This document shows, piece by piece, positions 27,791 to 36,072 of a stretch of DNA of 64,000 nucleotides. The translations under genes were made by a program, and so were the position numbers. The stretch's first letter is position 1; each line of letters starts with the position of its first letter. The stretch spans positions 186,001 through 250,000 of the forward strand of contig NZ_MRCC01000006.1 of assembly GCF_001904655.1 (NCBI RefSeq), written 5' to 3'. This DNA is from Chroogloeocystis siderophila 5.2 s.c.1 (GTDB lineage Bacteria; Cyanobacteriota; Cyanobacteriia; Cyanobacteriales; Chroococcidiopsidaceae). Under the pieces are notes generated by a model. The model saw only the letters and a program-made list of their open reading frames with translations. It ran no database searches and was not told the origin of the DNA.

Positions 27791-28444
27791 ATGCTGGCAG
27801 CAATTTTGTACGACCTTGATGGAACTATCGTCAACACCGATCCTCTCCATTACCAAGTTTGGCGCGAAATGTTGCAGAAATACGGTATTGAGATTGATGA
27901 AGAGTTCTACAAAAATCACATGAGTGGGCGACTCAATCCCCAAATCGTGCGCGATTTTATGCCAGAGTGGTCAACCGAAGCTATTTATGAGTTTAGCGAT
28001 CGCAAAGAAGCCCGTTTCCGCGAAGTTGCGGGTCATCTCAAGCCACTTCCTGGTGTTTATGATGCGATCACCTGGGGAACCGAACGCGGACTTAAACAAG
28101 CATTAGTTACAAACGCGCCGCGTGCGAATGCGGAATATATGCTAGAGGTGTTACAACTTTCCACTGCATTTGACCGCGTTGTCATCTCTGCTGAGGTTGG
28201 TATCCCTAAGCCTGACCCCGCGCCTTATGAGTATATTCTTAAGGAGTTTGGCATCACGCCAGGCGAAGCTTTAGCGTTTGAAGATTCACCGTCAGGAATG
28301 CGATCAGCTGTTGCAGCCGGTATTAAAACTGTCGGTATTGCTACGACTCAAGAACCTGGTGAACTGTATGAACTAGGTGCAGCCTTAGTGATCTCTGATT
28401 ATACCGACTCAAGATTATGGAAATTGCTAGAACCTCATCACTAA
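27791..28444 (+). CDS. HAD-superfamily phosphatase (beta-phosphoglucomutase-like)
   Basis: Sugar-phosphate phosphatase or mutase of 217 residues. Motif I YDLDGTIVNTD is at residues 7-17, with two Asp; motif II VTNAPRAN is near 109; the Lys is in VGIPKPDPAPYEY; motif IV FEDSPSGMRSAVAAG holds the Mg2+ ligands. A helical cap with HYQVWREMLQKYGIEIDEEFYKNHMSG fits the phosphoglucomutase/phosphatase subgroup. It starts at ATG 27791 with GAGGAA upstream. Substrate unproven. Confidence 0.88.
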   Translation: MLAAILYDLDGTIVNTDPLHYQVWREMLQKYGIEIDEEFYKNHMSGRLNPQIVRDFMPEWSTEAIYEFSDRKEARFREVAGHLKPLPGVYDAITWGTERGLKQALVTNAPRANAEYMLEVLQLSTAFDRVVISAEVGIPKPDPAPYEYILKEFGITPGEALAFEDSPSGMRSAVAAGIKTVGIATTQEPGELYELGAALVISDYTDSRLWKLLEPHH

Positions 28445-28559
28445 AATTGTCATAAGAGGAATGAGTAATAGTTAGATATTCTTGTTAATTACCAATTACC
28501 AACTTTGAAGTTAAATTTATTTTTCCCTAGTTGCTCAAATCGTATTGCATGATAAATAT

Positions 28560-29264
28560 ATGCAGGCAACTATTGAGCAAATTTCGCAAGTAAACATATT
28601 GGTAGGGTTAGAAACCCCAGACAAGTTGAAGTTACAACCTCATACGCAAGTCCGCCAATATTTGCAAGGAGAAATTGTATTTCATGAAGGCGATCGCTTG
28701 CCAGCTAAATTGTATGCTCTCATCGATGGAGCATTACAAGTTACTAAAACCGCAACTACAGGCAAAGAAACGATTTTACGGGCATTACGTGCAGGAGAAA
28801 TTTTTGCCGCGCCAGCACTTTTGGGTAACGGAATTGCCCCAGCAACTGTAACAGCAGAAACGGATTGTCAAATTCTAACTGTCGAGCGCGATGCATTACT
28901 CAGCGCAATTCAGCAAAATCCTGATGTTGCCTTACAGATGCTAATGGTGTTTAATTCGCGCCTGCAACAACTGCATGAAACAGTTCATGGTTTAGTTTCC
29001 GAACGCGCGATCGTGCGCTTAGCAAGAGTAATTCATTATTCTGCGATAGAATACGGCACTAAAAGTACTAAAGATGGCGATTTTTTACAGGTTAAGTTAC
29101 CTTACTATCGCATTGCACGGAGTATTGGTATTACTTATGAAGAATGCGTAAGATTAATTAAAAGTCTTAACTGCCTTGCTTATAGTCGAGGTGGAAAGAT
29201 CGCGATTTTGGATATGGAAAAGTTAGAAGCGATCGCGCGTGGAGAATTAGAAAGTACCGAGTAA
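28560..29264 (+). CDS. Crp/Fnr-family transcriptional regulator
   Basis: A 234-residue regulator from the ATG at 28560 (MQATIEQISQVNI); an upstream TTG at 28545 is less likely. The N-terminal cNMP-binding-like domain contains HEGDRLPAKLYALIDGALQV and LRAGEIFAAPALLG; the phosphate-binding Arg/Ser of true Crp is not clear. A dimer helix (VFNSRLQQLHETVHGL) leads to a winged helix with RIARSIGITYEECVRLIKSLN. No N-terminal Fe-S Cys set is present, so it is not an oxygen-sensing Fnr. Its targets are unknown; it lies 2 kb upstream of the NO island on the other side of rpaB. Confidence 0.85.
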   Translation: MQATIEQISQVNILVGLETPDKLKLQPHTQVRQYLQGEIVFHEGDRLPAKLYALIDGALQVTKTATTGKETILRALRAGEIFAAPALLGNGIAPATVTAETDCQILTVERDALLSAIQQNPDVALQMLMVFNSRLQQLHETVHGLVSERAIVRLARVIHYSAIEYGTKSTKDGDFLQVKLPYYRIARSIGITYEECVRLIKSLNCLAYSRGGKIAILDMEKLEAIARGELESTE

Positions 29265-29296
29265 ATTCACCGTACTTCTGCACTACTGCTATTAAA

Positions 29297-29578
29297 TTAT
29301 ACATCTGAATGACGATCAAAACTATGGTTTGTAGGATAAACGCTATGCTTTTGCCTATACAAAACCATCAATTCTAGAGCTTCTTTAACGCCTTTTTCTA
29401 GTGCTGACAACCTTTGATCGACATTATCTAGCCTTTCATGGCAAGACATCATGCCCAAATAAGACCTAAGGGCGCTAATCACGATTTCTGATTTAGACTG
29501 CCCTGTTTCTTTCATCCTGGCAAGAATCGCCTGTTCTAACTCAGGAGGAATCCTAACACCAAGGAAGGGATTTGCCAT
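29297..29578 (-). CDS. Ribbon-helix-helix DNA-binding protein
   Basis: A 93-residue protein with an N-terminal RHH motif: FLGVRIPPELEQAILARMKETGQSKSEIVISALRSYLG spans residues 4-41. The rest is helical (LDNVDQRLSALEKGVKEALELM), probably a coiled coil for oligomerisation. Such proteins often act as antitoxins or small repressors, but no toxin gene is adjacent. It converges with the Crp-like gene. Function unknown. Confidence 0.75.
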   Translation of the reverse strand: MANPFLGVRIPPELEQAILARMKETGQSKSEIVISALRSYLGMMSCHERLDNVDQRLSALEKGVKEALELMVLYRQKHSVYPTNHSFDRHSDV

Positions 29579-29919
29579 GTCAGTCTTGTGAGTGTAAGCT
29601 TTGACCTTTGATGATAACAGTTTGCCAGTGAGTCACAGAAGTTGTAACGATGAATTATAAGAGCTTGAAGTAGTCACTCACGCTTGTGTAACATTGTGAT
29701 ATCTCAACTGCTAGATCGCTATCTATCTTACTCAACCCTTAACCGGCATGAACATACGCCTCAAGCTAAAAAACATTTCTTTGAAACAGCTTCGCTTCGG
29801 CTAAGCCCACCGTTTTATGAAAACATTTGTTATCATTTGTTATCAAGACCGTAATAACTCATCTCAAAACGCTTCAGGTTCGAAACGCGAGGCAATCTTA
29901 ATGATGGGTCAATTTAGCC
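29579..29919. promoter_or_regulatory. rpaB upstream region
   Basis: The 341 bases hold no supported CDS. It contains a tandem ATTTGTTATC pair near 29824-29843 shortly before rpaB. Nothing could be assigned as a promoter with confidence. Confidence 0.35.
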
Positions 29920-30699
29920 ATGACAAGAATTGCTAGCGAGTTGCTGAACACAAGCAAGGAGTACTCGATAGTGGCGAGCGATAAGAAGAAAATTTTGGTG
30001 GTAGACGATGAAGCAATGATCCGTCGCATTCTCACCACAAGGCTTTCTATGGTGGGGTACAAAGTTGTAGCAGCTGCTGACGGAAAAGAAGCTTTAGAGG
30101 TCTTCACAGCCGAAGACCCTGATCTCGTAGTCTTGGATGTGATGTTACCAAAGCTAGATGGATATGGTGTTTGTCAAGAAATTCGTGAGACTTCTGATAT
30201 TCCGATTATCATGCTAACTGCCTTGGGTGACGTTGCAGATCGCATTACGGGACTGAAGCTAGGTGCGGATGACTATCTTGTCAAGCCTTTTTCTCCTAAG
30301 GAATTGGAAGTCAGAATTGAAGCAATTTTACGCCGAGTCGATCGCGCTAACGTATCCGGTTCGGGAGTCGTATGCGCAGGTAGGTTGCAAATTGATTTTA
30401 ATAAGCGACAAGTCACGCTTAGTGAAGAGCGAATTCGGTTAACTAATTTAGAATTTAACTTACTAAAACTACTGGTTCTGCGTGCTGGAGAAGTCATATC
30501 TCGTGCTGAAATATTGCAACAGATTTGGGGCTATGGCCCGCGCCAGCAAGCCGATGTCCGAGTTGTCGATGTTCACATCTCGCGGCTACGAGTCAAGCTG
30601 AAAGAAGACCCCAAAAACCCAGAATTTATTCATACAGACCGAGGTACGGGCTATTTTTTTCAGAAGGTAACGGAAATCCCACAAGTTCTAGGAGCATAG
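29920..30699 (+). CDS. rpaB: OmpR-type response regulator RpaB (Ycf27)
   Basis: Regulator of high-light and photosystem genes that binds HLR1 motifs, paired with the kinase NblS/Hik33 in cyanobacteria. The 259 residues carry a receiver domain with acidic pocket VVDDEAMIRR, phospho-acceptor Asp73 (LVVLDVMLPKLDGYGV) and Lys122 (DDYLVKPFSPKEL). The C-terminal winged helix has LTNLEFNLLKLLVLRAGEVISRAEIL and RVVDVHISRLRVKL. The ALGDVADRITGLKLGADDY stretch is diagnostic of RpaB over RpaA. It carries about 20 residues before the receiver core. A shared terminator follows. Confidence 0.94.
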   Translation: MTRIASELLNTSKEYSIVASDKKKILVVDDEAMIRRILTTRLSMVGYKVVAAADGKEALEVFTAEDPDLVVLDVMLPKLDGYGVCQEIRETSDIPIIMLTALGDVADRITGLKLGADDYLVKPFSPKELEVRIEAILRRVDRANVSGSGVVCAGRLQIDFNKRQVTLSEERIRLTNLEFNLLKLLVLRAGEVISRAEILQQIWGYGPRQQADVRVVDVHISRLRVKLKEDPKNPEFIHTDRGTGYFFQKVTEIPQVLGA

Positions 30700-30741
30700 A
30701 ATGCGATTAATGTCAAGATAAAGTAGCGATCGCTTTAGCAC

Positions 30742-30776
30742 AAAAAAATCTCCAAGATCAAACTTGGAGACTAAAA
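30742..30776. terminator. Bidirectional terminator between rpaB and norB
   Basis: TCTCCAAG (30749-30756) pairs with CTTGGAGA (30763-30770). On the minus strand it is followed by seven Ts, making a strong terminator for norB; on the plus strand it is followed by CTAAAAATTA, weaker for rpaB. Confidence 0.85.
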
Positions 30777-30792
30777 ATTATTCAACAATCAA

Positions 30793-33096
30793 TTAACCTT
30801 CGGTAGCCTTTAATTCTGCAATACTAGTCTGTACTGGAAAGCGGAAGACCGCAAAAATTGCTCTTACAGTAAACGCAAACATTGCCAGTGTACCCACCGC
30901 AAAAATAATATCCCCTGGAATTCGCAGCCAAACCGTCCATCGCATCCACGGGCTAGTAATGACTTCTGCACTCCGCGCAAACCAAGTACCATGATTTACC
31001 GATTCAACAAGTTGATAAAATCCATTGGGAATTAAACCAAAAACTAACATCACAACCAAACCACCATTAATTGCCCAAAATGCAAAACGCAGCAACTTTT
31101 CATTCCAAGCATCTTCTGGTACAAATTCGCGAAAAGCAAATAGCATGAGTGCCAAAGCAAGACAACCGTAAACACCAAATAAAGCAGCATGAGCATGAAT
31201 TGGAGTTGTATTTAATCCTTGAGAATAGTAAAGAATAATGGGAGGATTAATTAAGAAACCAAACACACCTGCACCGACTAAATTCCAAAAACAAGTAGCA
31301 ATAAAAAAGCACAAAGGCCAACGATAAAATCCTTCAGCTTCTTGCGAAAGTTTTAGTGTTTTCAATACCTCAAAACCAATCAACGATAACGGGACAACTT
31401 CTAACGCAGAAAAGACTGCTCCCATTGCCGCAATAAACGATGGCGTCCCAGAAAAATATAAGTGATGTAAAGTTCCAATGACGCCGCTACCTAGATACAA
31501 AATTGTCGTTAGATAAGTTGCTCTTAAAGCCGAAGAACGCTTCAAAAAACCTAATTCACTACAAAGATAGGCGATAACAACTGTAGCAAATACTTCAAAA
31601 AATCCCTCGACCCAAAGGTGAATCACCCACCACCGCCAATACTCAGCAATACTTAAAGGCGTATGATTGGTATACATCAAACCAACCGAATAAAATAAAG
31701 GAATTGTAATTGCACTATAAAGGAAAAAGTGACTTAAACCAGTGGGGTTTTTCTCTTTTTGCAAAGCAGGTTTAAATGCACGGTACATTAACCACAACCA
31801 AAAGGTCATACCACCAATTAGTAGCACTTGCCAAACTCTTCCCAATTCGATGTATTCATAGCCTTGGTGTCCCCATAAAAAGCTACTTTTTACATCCAAA
31901 ACTCCTGTTACGGCTTCCCAAGTACCAATCATCGAACCACCGACAATGACAGTAAGTGCAATCAGAAGAATTGTGTTACCCAGTGCTTGATATTTAGGCT
32001 CAAAACCACCAAAACGCGGAGCAAAGTATAATCCTGCTGCTAGCCAACACGTTGCAATCCAAAATATAGCTAATTGCAAGTGCCAAGTGCGAGATGCAGC
32101 ATAAGGAAGAAATTGATTTAACGGAATTCCATAAAAACCTTCTCCTTCTACAGCGTAGTGTGCAGTAAACATTCCCATGAGAATTTGCACCAAAAACAAC
32201 ACCATAGCTACACCAAAATATAGCGAGGTAACTTTTTGGCTGGGAGTAGGAATTCGGACTGCGGGGCGGGCTGGTACTGGCTGTATTTCGTCAGATTCTT
32301 CTTGAGCCAAATAAACTAATAAAAATATACCAATTCCTGCAATAAGTACGACAATTGACACGATTGACCAAATCAGAAATTGTCCTGGTGGTTGATTACC
32401 AATTAAGTCGTCATGCGGCCAATTTGCTGTGTAAGAAAATGGTGCATTTGGTCGATTTGCTGCAGCAGCCCATGCAGTCCAAGAAAAGAAGGCGGTAACA
32501 TTATGAATTTGCGTATCGTCCTTAAACCATCCATCAGGAATTGAGTGAATTGCAGAACCGTGTGCTAACAGTTTTTGGTAATCTTGAAAAACCTGTTTCA
32601 ACCCTTCGGTTTGAGCATTTGTGAGAATTAATTCATGCGTTTGCGGATCGTATCGATTAGTTTTAAAGTGCTCGCTGACTTGTGCTTGTAAGCTAGCACG
32701 TTCTGGTACTGGTAAAACTTCTAAATCAGCTTGCGAGAACTCAGGATTTTCGTTGAATAGAACTCCCGCAGTGGCTAAACCCCAACGATGAAGAACATCG
32801 GCTGTCCAATCGGGTGCTAAATAGCTTCCGTGTCCCCAGATGCTACCAATATGTTGTCCACCACGCGCTAGATAAATTTCTTGTCCAGCTTGAATTTCTG
32901 GTTGGGTGAGTAAGATTTCTTGCTGAGGAGAACGAATTGTTGCTGGTACGGGCGGAGCATTTTTCCAAATAATTGCCCCAGTTCCTAATAAAACAGAGAA
33001 GGCAATAATGCAGATTAAAACTAGCCACACAGGTAAGCTGAGTTGACGTGTTTTATGTGGCGTTTTAGAGTGTGAATCTACCAGTGTTGATGCCAT
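30793..33096 (-). CDS. norB: Quinol-dependent nitric oxide reductase (qNOR)
   Basis: Reduces 2 NO to N2O using quinol, in the membrane; in cyanobacteria it serves NO detoxification. The 767 residues include an N-terminal extension typical of qNOR with a periplasmic cytochrome-c-like fold (IYLARGGQHIGSIWGHGSYLAPDWTADVLHRW) but no CxxCH heme motif. Twelve or more helices follow. Heme/FeB ligands are visible in YAASRTWHLQLAIFW, WWVIHLWVEGFFEVFA, LHHLYFSGTP and PIHAHAALFGVYG, the last with the conserved His. It is the last gene of a leftward island with truncated hemoglobin, but a gap of 288 bases suggests its own promoter. Confidence 0.93.
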   Translation of the reverse strand: MASTLVDSHSKTPHKTRQLSLPVWLVLICIIAFSVLLGTGAIIWKNAPPVPATIRSPQQEILLTQPEIQAGQEIYLARGGQHIGSIWGHGSYLAPDWTADVLHRWGLATAGVLFNENPEFSQADLEVLPVPERASLQAQVSEHFKTNRYDPQTHELILTNAQTEGLKQVFQDYQKLLAHGSAIHSIPDGWFKDDTQIHNVTAFFSWTAWAAAANRPNAPFSYTANWPHDDLIGNQPPGQFLIWSIVSIVVLIAGIGIFLLVYLAQEESDEIQPVPARPAVRIPTPSQKVTSLYFGVAMVLFLVQILMGMFTAHYAVEGEGFYGIPLNQFLPYAASRTWHLQLAIFWIATCWLAAGLYFAPRFGGFEPKYQALGNTILLIALTVIVGGSMIGTWEAVTGVLDVKSSFLWGHQGYEYIELGRVWQVLLIGGMTFWLWLMYRAFKPALQKEKNPTGLSHFFLYSAITIPLFYSVGLMYTNHTPLSIAEYWRWWVIHLWVEGFFEVFATVVIAYLCSELGFLKRSSALRATYLTTILYLGSGVIGTLHHLYFSGTPSFIAAMGAVFSALEVVPLSLIGFEVLKTLKLSQEAEGFYRWPLCFFIATCFWNLVGAGVFGFLINPPIILYYSQGLNTTPIHAHAALFGVYGCLALALMLFAFREFVPEDAWNEKLLRFAFWAINGGLVVMLVFGLIPNGFYQLVESVNHGTWFARSAEVITSPWMRWTVWLRIPGDIIFAVGTLAMFAFTVRAIFAVFRFPVQTSIAELKATEG

Positions 33097-33384
33097 AGTA
33101 AAATCTCAAAAATGTGTGGATAGATTGAGATTAGGTCAATTTTTTGCAAGACTAATAATGGTGTAGTCTGAAGCTTCAAGTTTTATATGAATTTGCTCTG
33201 AGGGGTCAATATTTTTTGAAACGAACCACAGAGGACACTGAGGAGAGATTGTGAGGGCTTTTTTTATAGCAATTTAGAGTTGCTAATAGCAATTTAGAAA
33301 GATGAGCGTAAATGAATTGTGGATTGCTTTGACTGATGGTATATCTTTAATTGAACGCACTGACTAAGAATGCTATTTTAGTTA
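33097..33384 (-). promoter_or_regulatory. norB upstream region with dyads
   Basis: No gene. Two adjacent dyads lie 50-85 bases before norB: AGACTA-N9-TAGTCT (33149-33169) and the palindrome TGAAGCTTCA (33169-33178). The shared TGAGCTAGCTCA element of the island is not present here. A CCACAGAGGACAC repeat lies near 33222-33240. On the minus strand TTGACC (about 33139-33134) could be a -35. Confidence 0.4.
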
Positions 33385-33711
33385 CTAACTTAAGGCAGCA
33401 TATACAACTGTATTTGTAGATTTCGTTTGTGTACTACGTAGCCACTCATCAAATTCTGCTAATAGATTGTCTGGCAAATTTCTTACCATTGCTACAATTG
33501 CTCCTACAAGATCATTTTCAGAAAGTTGTGCAGGTAATTTTGCTTTGAGTTCATTCGAGCGAATGCAATTGAGAAAACCACGAATTAACACTGGAATATC
33601 TCCTGTAGGAGGAGTGTAAATTAAAGCTTCGTTATCAGCTAGAGAGGTTTGACGAAATTTCTGTAAGTCACCCCAACCTAAATAACGACACTCAATGTTG
33701 CTAGCATTCAT
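33385..33711 (-). CDS. Hypothetical protein, coupled to upstream flavoprotein gene
   Basis: A 108-residue soluble protein from the ATG at 33711 (MNASNIECRYLG); I do not recognise the family. It contains GDIPVLIRGFLNCIRSNELKAKLPAQLSENDLVGAIVAMV, a helical region, and ends in WLRSTQTKS. Its ATG is 5 bases after the stop of the broken thioredoxin-reductase-like gene, so the two were probably translationally coupled. Position between norB and glbN suggests expression with the NO island; function cannot be said. Confidence 0.6.
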   Translation of the reverse strand: MNASNIECRYLGWGDLQKFRQTSLADNEALIYTPPTGDIPVLIRGFLNCIRSNELKAKLPAQLSENDLVGAIVAMVRNLPDNLLAEFDEWLRSTQTKSTNTVVYAALS

Positions 33712-33716
33712 TGCTG

Positions 33717-34673
33717 TTAACCCCAATCAGGTTTGACGTTCTTGCGCTGCTTGAGATAGCGATCAATATCCATCGCGGCGATGCAACCATCTCCAGCGGC
33801 TACAACTGCTTGCTTAAATGGCGTGTTACGAATGTCTCCGATCGCCCAAACTCCTGGAATACTGGTTTGCATCATTTCACCAACTTTAACGCCGCCATCA
33901 GGTTTGAGTTCAATCTGATCGCCAACAAAATCAACAATGGGCTTGGCTCCTTGTAAGTAAACAAAGACGCCCTCGGCAGAAATATGTTGAGTTTTCTTAT
34001 CACTCATCAAGTACAAATTAGCGCCTGTAACGCCACTGTCGTCACCTTCAATCGCGGATAAGCGGGCTTTTTTCCAAAGTTTAACTTGAGGATGCGATAG
34101 TAGTTCTTGCGCGTATTCGTTGCTTCTGGCAGGCTCTTTAGCAGTTACCCAATGAACAGTTGCCGCAAATTTTGTCAACACTTGCGCTTCGGCGATCGCC
34201 TCATGGCTCATTCCTACAACAACAACCTCGCGGTTATGATAAAAAGCGGCATCACACGTTGCACAGTAGCTTACACCTCGACCTAAAAACTCAGCTTCAC
34301 CAGGGATTGAAGGCGTACGTCCCATTGCGCCAGTTGCTAGTACTAGTGTGCTCTTCCAATAAAAGTCCCTTCGGGTGTGTAAACTTTTTTCTGAGGATCT
34401 TTAGCATCAATCCCAAAAACTTGAGCGCGTTTGTAGTCAGTGCCAAATTCCATCGCTTGCTGACGCATCACCTCGAGTAATTCACTTCCTGTGACTTCAC
34501 CGCGTACTCCTGGATAGTTAGCAATTTTATGCGTAATCGCAAGCGCACCTGCTGAGGGATTTTTGTCTAAAATCACTGTTTTTAACTGATAGCGGGAAGG
34601 AAGTATAGAGGGCACAAGTACAACCTGCGGGACCGCCGCCTACAATGACTACGTCATAATCAAAGTTATCCAT
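33717..34673 (-). pseudogene. Thioredoxin-reductase-like flavoprotein, broken by two frameshifts
   Basis: FAD/NAD(P)H oxidoreductase of the TrxR-like group. From the ATG at 34673 the frame reads MDNFDYDVVIVGGGPAGCT, then shifts after CALYTS where GGAAGGAA (34595-34602, plus strand) is a tandem duplication of 4 bases. The next part (ITHKIANYPGVRGEVTGSELLEVM) runs in another frame to GTFIGRA and shifts again at GTGTG (34346-34350), a 2-base duplication. The third part has VLATGAMGR, the redox-active CATC in RGVSYCATCDAAFY, and the FAD end VWAIGDIRNTPFKQAVVAAGDG. Joined, the three make one full-length protein of about 315 residues, so the gene was lost recently or suffers recoding or assembly error. 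Confidence 0.85.
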
Positions 34674-34694
34674 CGTATCGAATACCTCTGATAA

Positions 34695-35153
34695 TTAAGC
34701 AAAAACAAGTTTCGGTTCTGGCGCGTGTCCGAGATAAATATGTGCAGCAGACTTGAGAACAATCTCAGAGTAAAGAATCTTTTGAATTTCTAAGCTAGGA
34801 GAACGCTTTGCGATCGCTCGATATGCTGTAATCTCACCCTCAAGACTAAAGTCAGAATGCGTCTGGTAGTGATCGTAGTCATGAATCGCTAGAAATGCAA
34901 ATCCGTAAAAGGGATTAGGGTAGAAATCTGCGCCGTAGGTTTCCATTGATACCCATAGATGTCCTTTTTCAATGTCTGCGTACAGTTCTTCTACCGTGTC
35001 ATAGCACATATACTCTGAGGCTTGAACTGCAAAAGGAAGCGCTTTAAATTGACTCATGATGAAGTCAATAAGCTCATCTGTAGTCTCTTCAGAAATCTCA
35101 GCAGGAGAACTTTCTAGATAGATTTTGGCAAGTTTTTCGGTTTTAGGTGCCAT
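34695..35153 (-). CDS. Unknown 152-aa protein of the NO island, His/Glu-rich
   Basis: From the ATG at 35153, with GGAGG 8 bases ahead, it gives 152 residues. I do not recognise the family. It is mostly helical and soluble. A cluster of possible metal ligands occurs in the middle: FLAIHDYDHYQTHSDFSLEGEITAYRAIAKR, with three His in HxxxHxxxH and two Glu, and a further Glu and His in YSEIVLKSAAHIYLGH. The spacing hints at a helical di-metal or heme-binding protein, but this is inference. It is the first gene after an intergenic region holding the shared palindrome, and precedes the broken flavoprotein gene by 21 bases. Confidence 0.7.
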   Translation of the reverse strand: MAPKTEKLAKIYLESSPAEISEETTDELIDFIMSQFKALPFAVQASEYMCYDTVEELYADIEKGHLWVSMETYGADFYPNPFYGFAFLAIHDYDHYQTHSDFSLEGEITAYRAIAKRSPSLEIQKILYSEIVLKSAAHIYLGHAPEPKLVFA

Positions 35154-35197
35154 CAAAGTCACCTCCTGAAGTGTCAGACTATTTGAGTTGCATCTGT

Positions 35198-35203
35198 ACT
35201 ATC
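35198..35203 (-). promoter_or_regulatory. Candidate -10 hexamer GATAGT, promoter A of NO island
   Basis: GATAGT on the minus strand lies exactly 32 bases after the palindrome core TGAGCTAGCTCA, 45 bases before the ATG of the unknown 152-aa protein. The same hexamer has the same spacing at promoter B (36920-36925). No -35 consensus is seen, which fits activator dependence. Confidence 0.5.
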
Positions 35204-35233
35204 TCTAGCCTGACAAAAATTCTTAACTACTTT

Positions 35234-35249
35234 TATGAGCTAGCTCATA
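35234..35249. promoter_or_regulatory. Perfect 16-bp palindrome TATGAGCTAGCTCATA (candidate operator A)
   Basis: Lies between glbN and the unknown 152-aa gene, 81 bases before that gene's ATG. Its 12-bp core TGAGCTAGCTCA recurs at 36958-36969 before the methyltransferase gene. I saw no further full-length copy in the window. The binding factor is unknown. Confidence 0.65.
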
Positions 35250-35270
35250 GATGCCTTAGAACCACCGTTG

Positions 35271-35633
35271 TCACTTGTACAAGACAGCTTCTTTTAAATT
35301 TGCGATGTGCTCGAGAATTATATTAATTTCATCTGATGGTACATGATGCACCTCAAGCGCTTCACTTAGGTGTTTAACAATTGCATCAAAGTGTTCTGGT
35401 TGTAAATTTAAACCTGCGTGTGCTTTTTCCATCGAGCGTCCTTTGTAAGGAGTAGGGCTACCAAGTGCAAATGAGATGAAAGCAGTTTGGTGACGACGCT
35501 GTTTTCCCATATCTGTATGTGCAAAAAAAGAATTAACAGTATTGTCTGCTAAAACACGAGTGTAAAAATCATCGACAACCTGTTTAATAGCCTGTTCTCC
35601 GCCGAGTTTCTCGTACAATGTTGCTGATTGCAT
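35271..35633 (-). CDS. glbN: Group I truncated hemoglobin (trHbN/GlbN)
   Basis: Small hemoglobin linked to NO dioxygenation and protection from reactive nitrogen species in cyanobacteria. The 120 residues show B10 Tyr24 (DDFYTRV), E10 His48 (KQRRHQTAF) and proximal F8 His72 (EKAHAGLNL); the spacing of 24 between the two His is the same as in the hexacoordinate Synechocystis protein. The PYKGRSM turn and C-terminal helix are intact. It follows the cupin gene by 60 bases and precedes an operator-bearing gap. Confidence 0.95.
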   Translation of the reverse strand: MQSATLYEKLGGEQAIKQVVDDFYTRVLADNTVNSFFAHTDMGKQRRHQTAFISFALGSPTPYKGRSMEKAHAGLNLQPEHFDAIVKHLSEALEVHHVPSDEINIILEHIANLKEAVLYK

Positions 35634-35693
35634 ATTTTTGCCTCAAATCATCAATAATTGGCTGAAAAAATGTAACTTCAAACAAAATTATTC

Positions 35694-36038
35694 CTAGCTT
35701 TGTGCGATCTTTTCAGATAGCGTGAGAAGAAATGCTAAATTCTCTGTTGCTTTTAGTGCATGAGGTGCATGAGCAGGCATAAAAACAAAAATACCTGGCT
35801 GCAAAGAGATTTCTTGCCCTTGAAGGGTTAATATTCCTTCACCTTCAATCACATTAATTGTGGCGTTGTAAGTAGAAGTGTGTTCGGTTATTTCTGTGTT
35901 AGCTGCAAGACAAAATAGCACATGTTGACAAGCGTTGTCTTTAATTAATACTTTACTGAGAACTCCAGCACTAGGATATTCAATTTGTTCTCGCAGTTGG
36001 ATTTTTGAAGACACATTAGTATTTATGGTAGAAGTCAT
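35694..36038 (-). CDS. Single-domain cupin protein
   Basis: A 114-residue cupin beta-barrel. Motif 1 is degenerate (EITEHTSTYNATINVIEGEGILTLQG, with H at the first His position and no second His), and motif 2 is LQPGIFVFMPAHAPHALKA with two His. Metal binding is likely but the enzyme or sensor role is open. A cupin beside hemoglobin and nor genes is common in NO-responsive loci, so it may be a sensor or effector of nitrosative stress (inference). It is 34 bases behind the methyltransferase gene. Confidence 0.85.
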   Translation of the reverse strand: MTSTINTNVSSKIQLREQIEYPSAGVLSKVLIKDNACQHVLFCLAANTEITEHTSTYNATINVIEGEGILTLQGQEISLQPGIFVFMPAHAPHALKATENLAFLLTLSEKIAQS

Positions 36039-36072
36039 GATTTCTACTTGAAAGTGTCGTTGGCATTACAAA

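Noticed and set aside
29297-29578. Toxin-antitoxin locus at the RHH protein
   Set aside because: No small toxin gene is adjacent on either side.
35234-35249. Operator of Fnr/Dnr type
   Set aside because: TATGAGCTAGCTCATA does not fit TTGAT-N4-ATCAA or TGTGA-N6-TCACA, so I did not name a Crp-family site.
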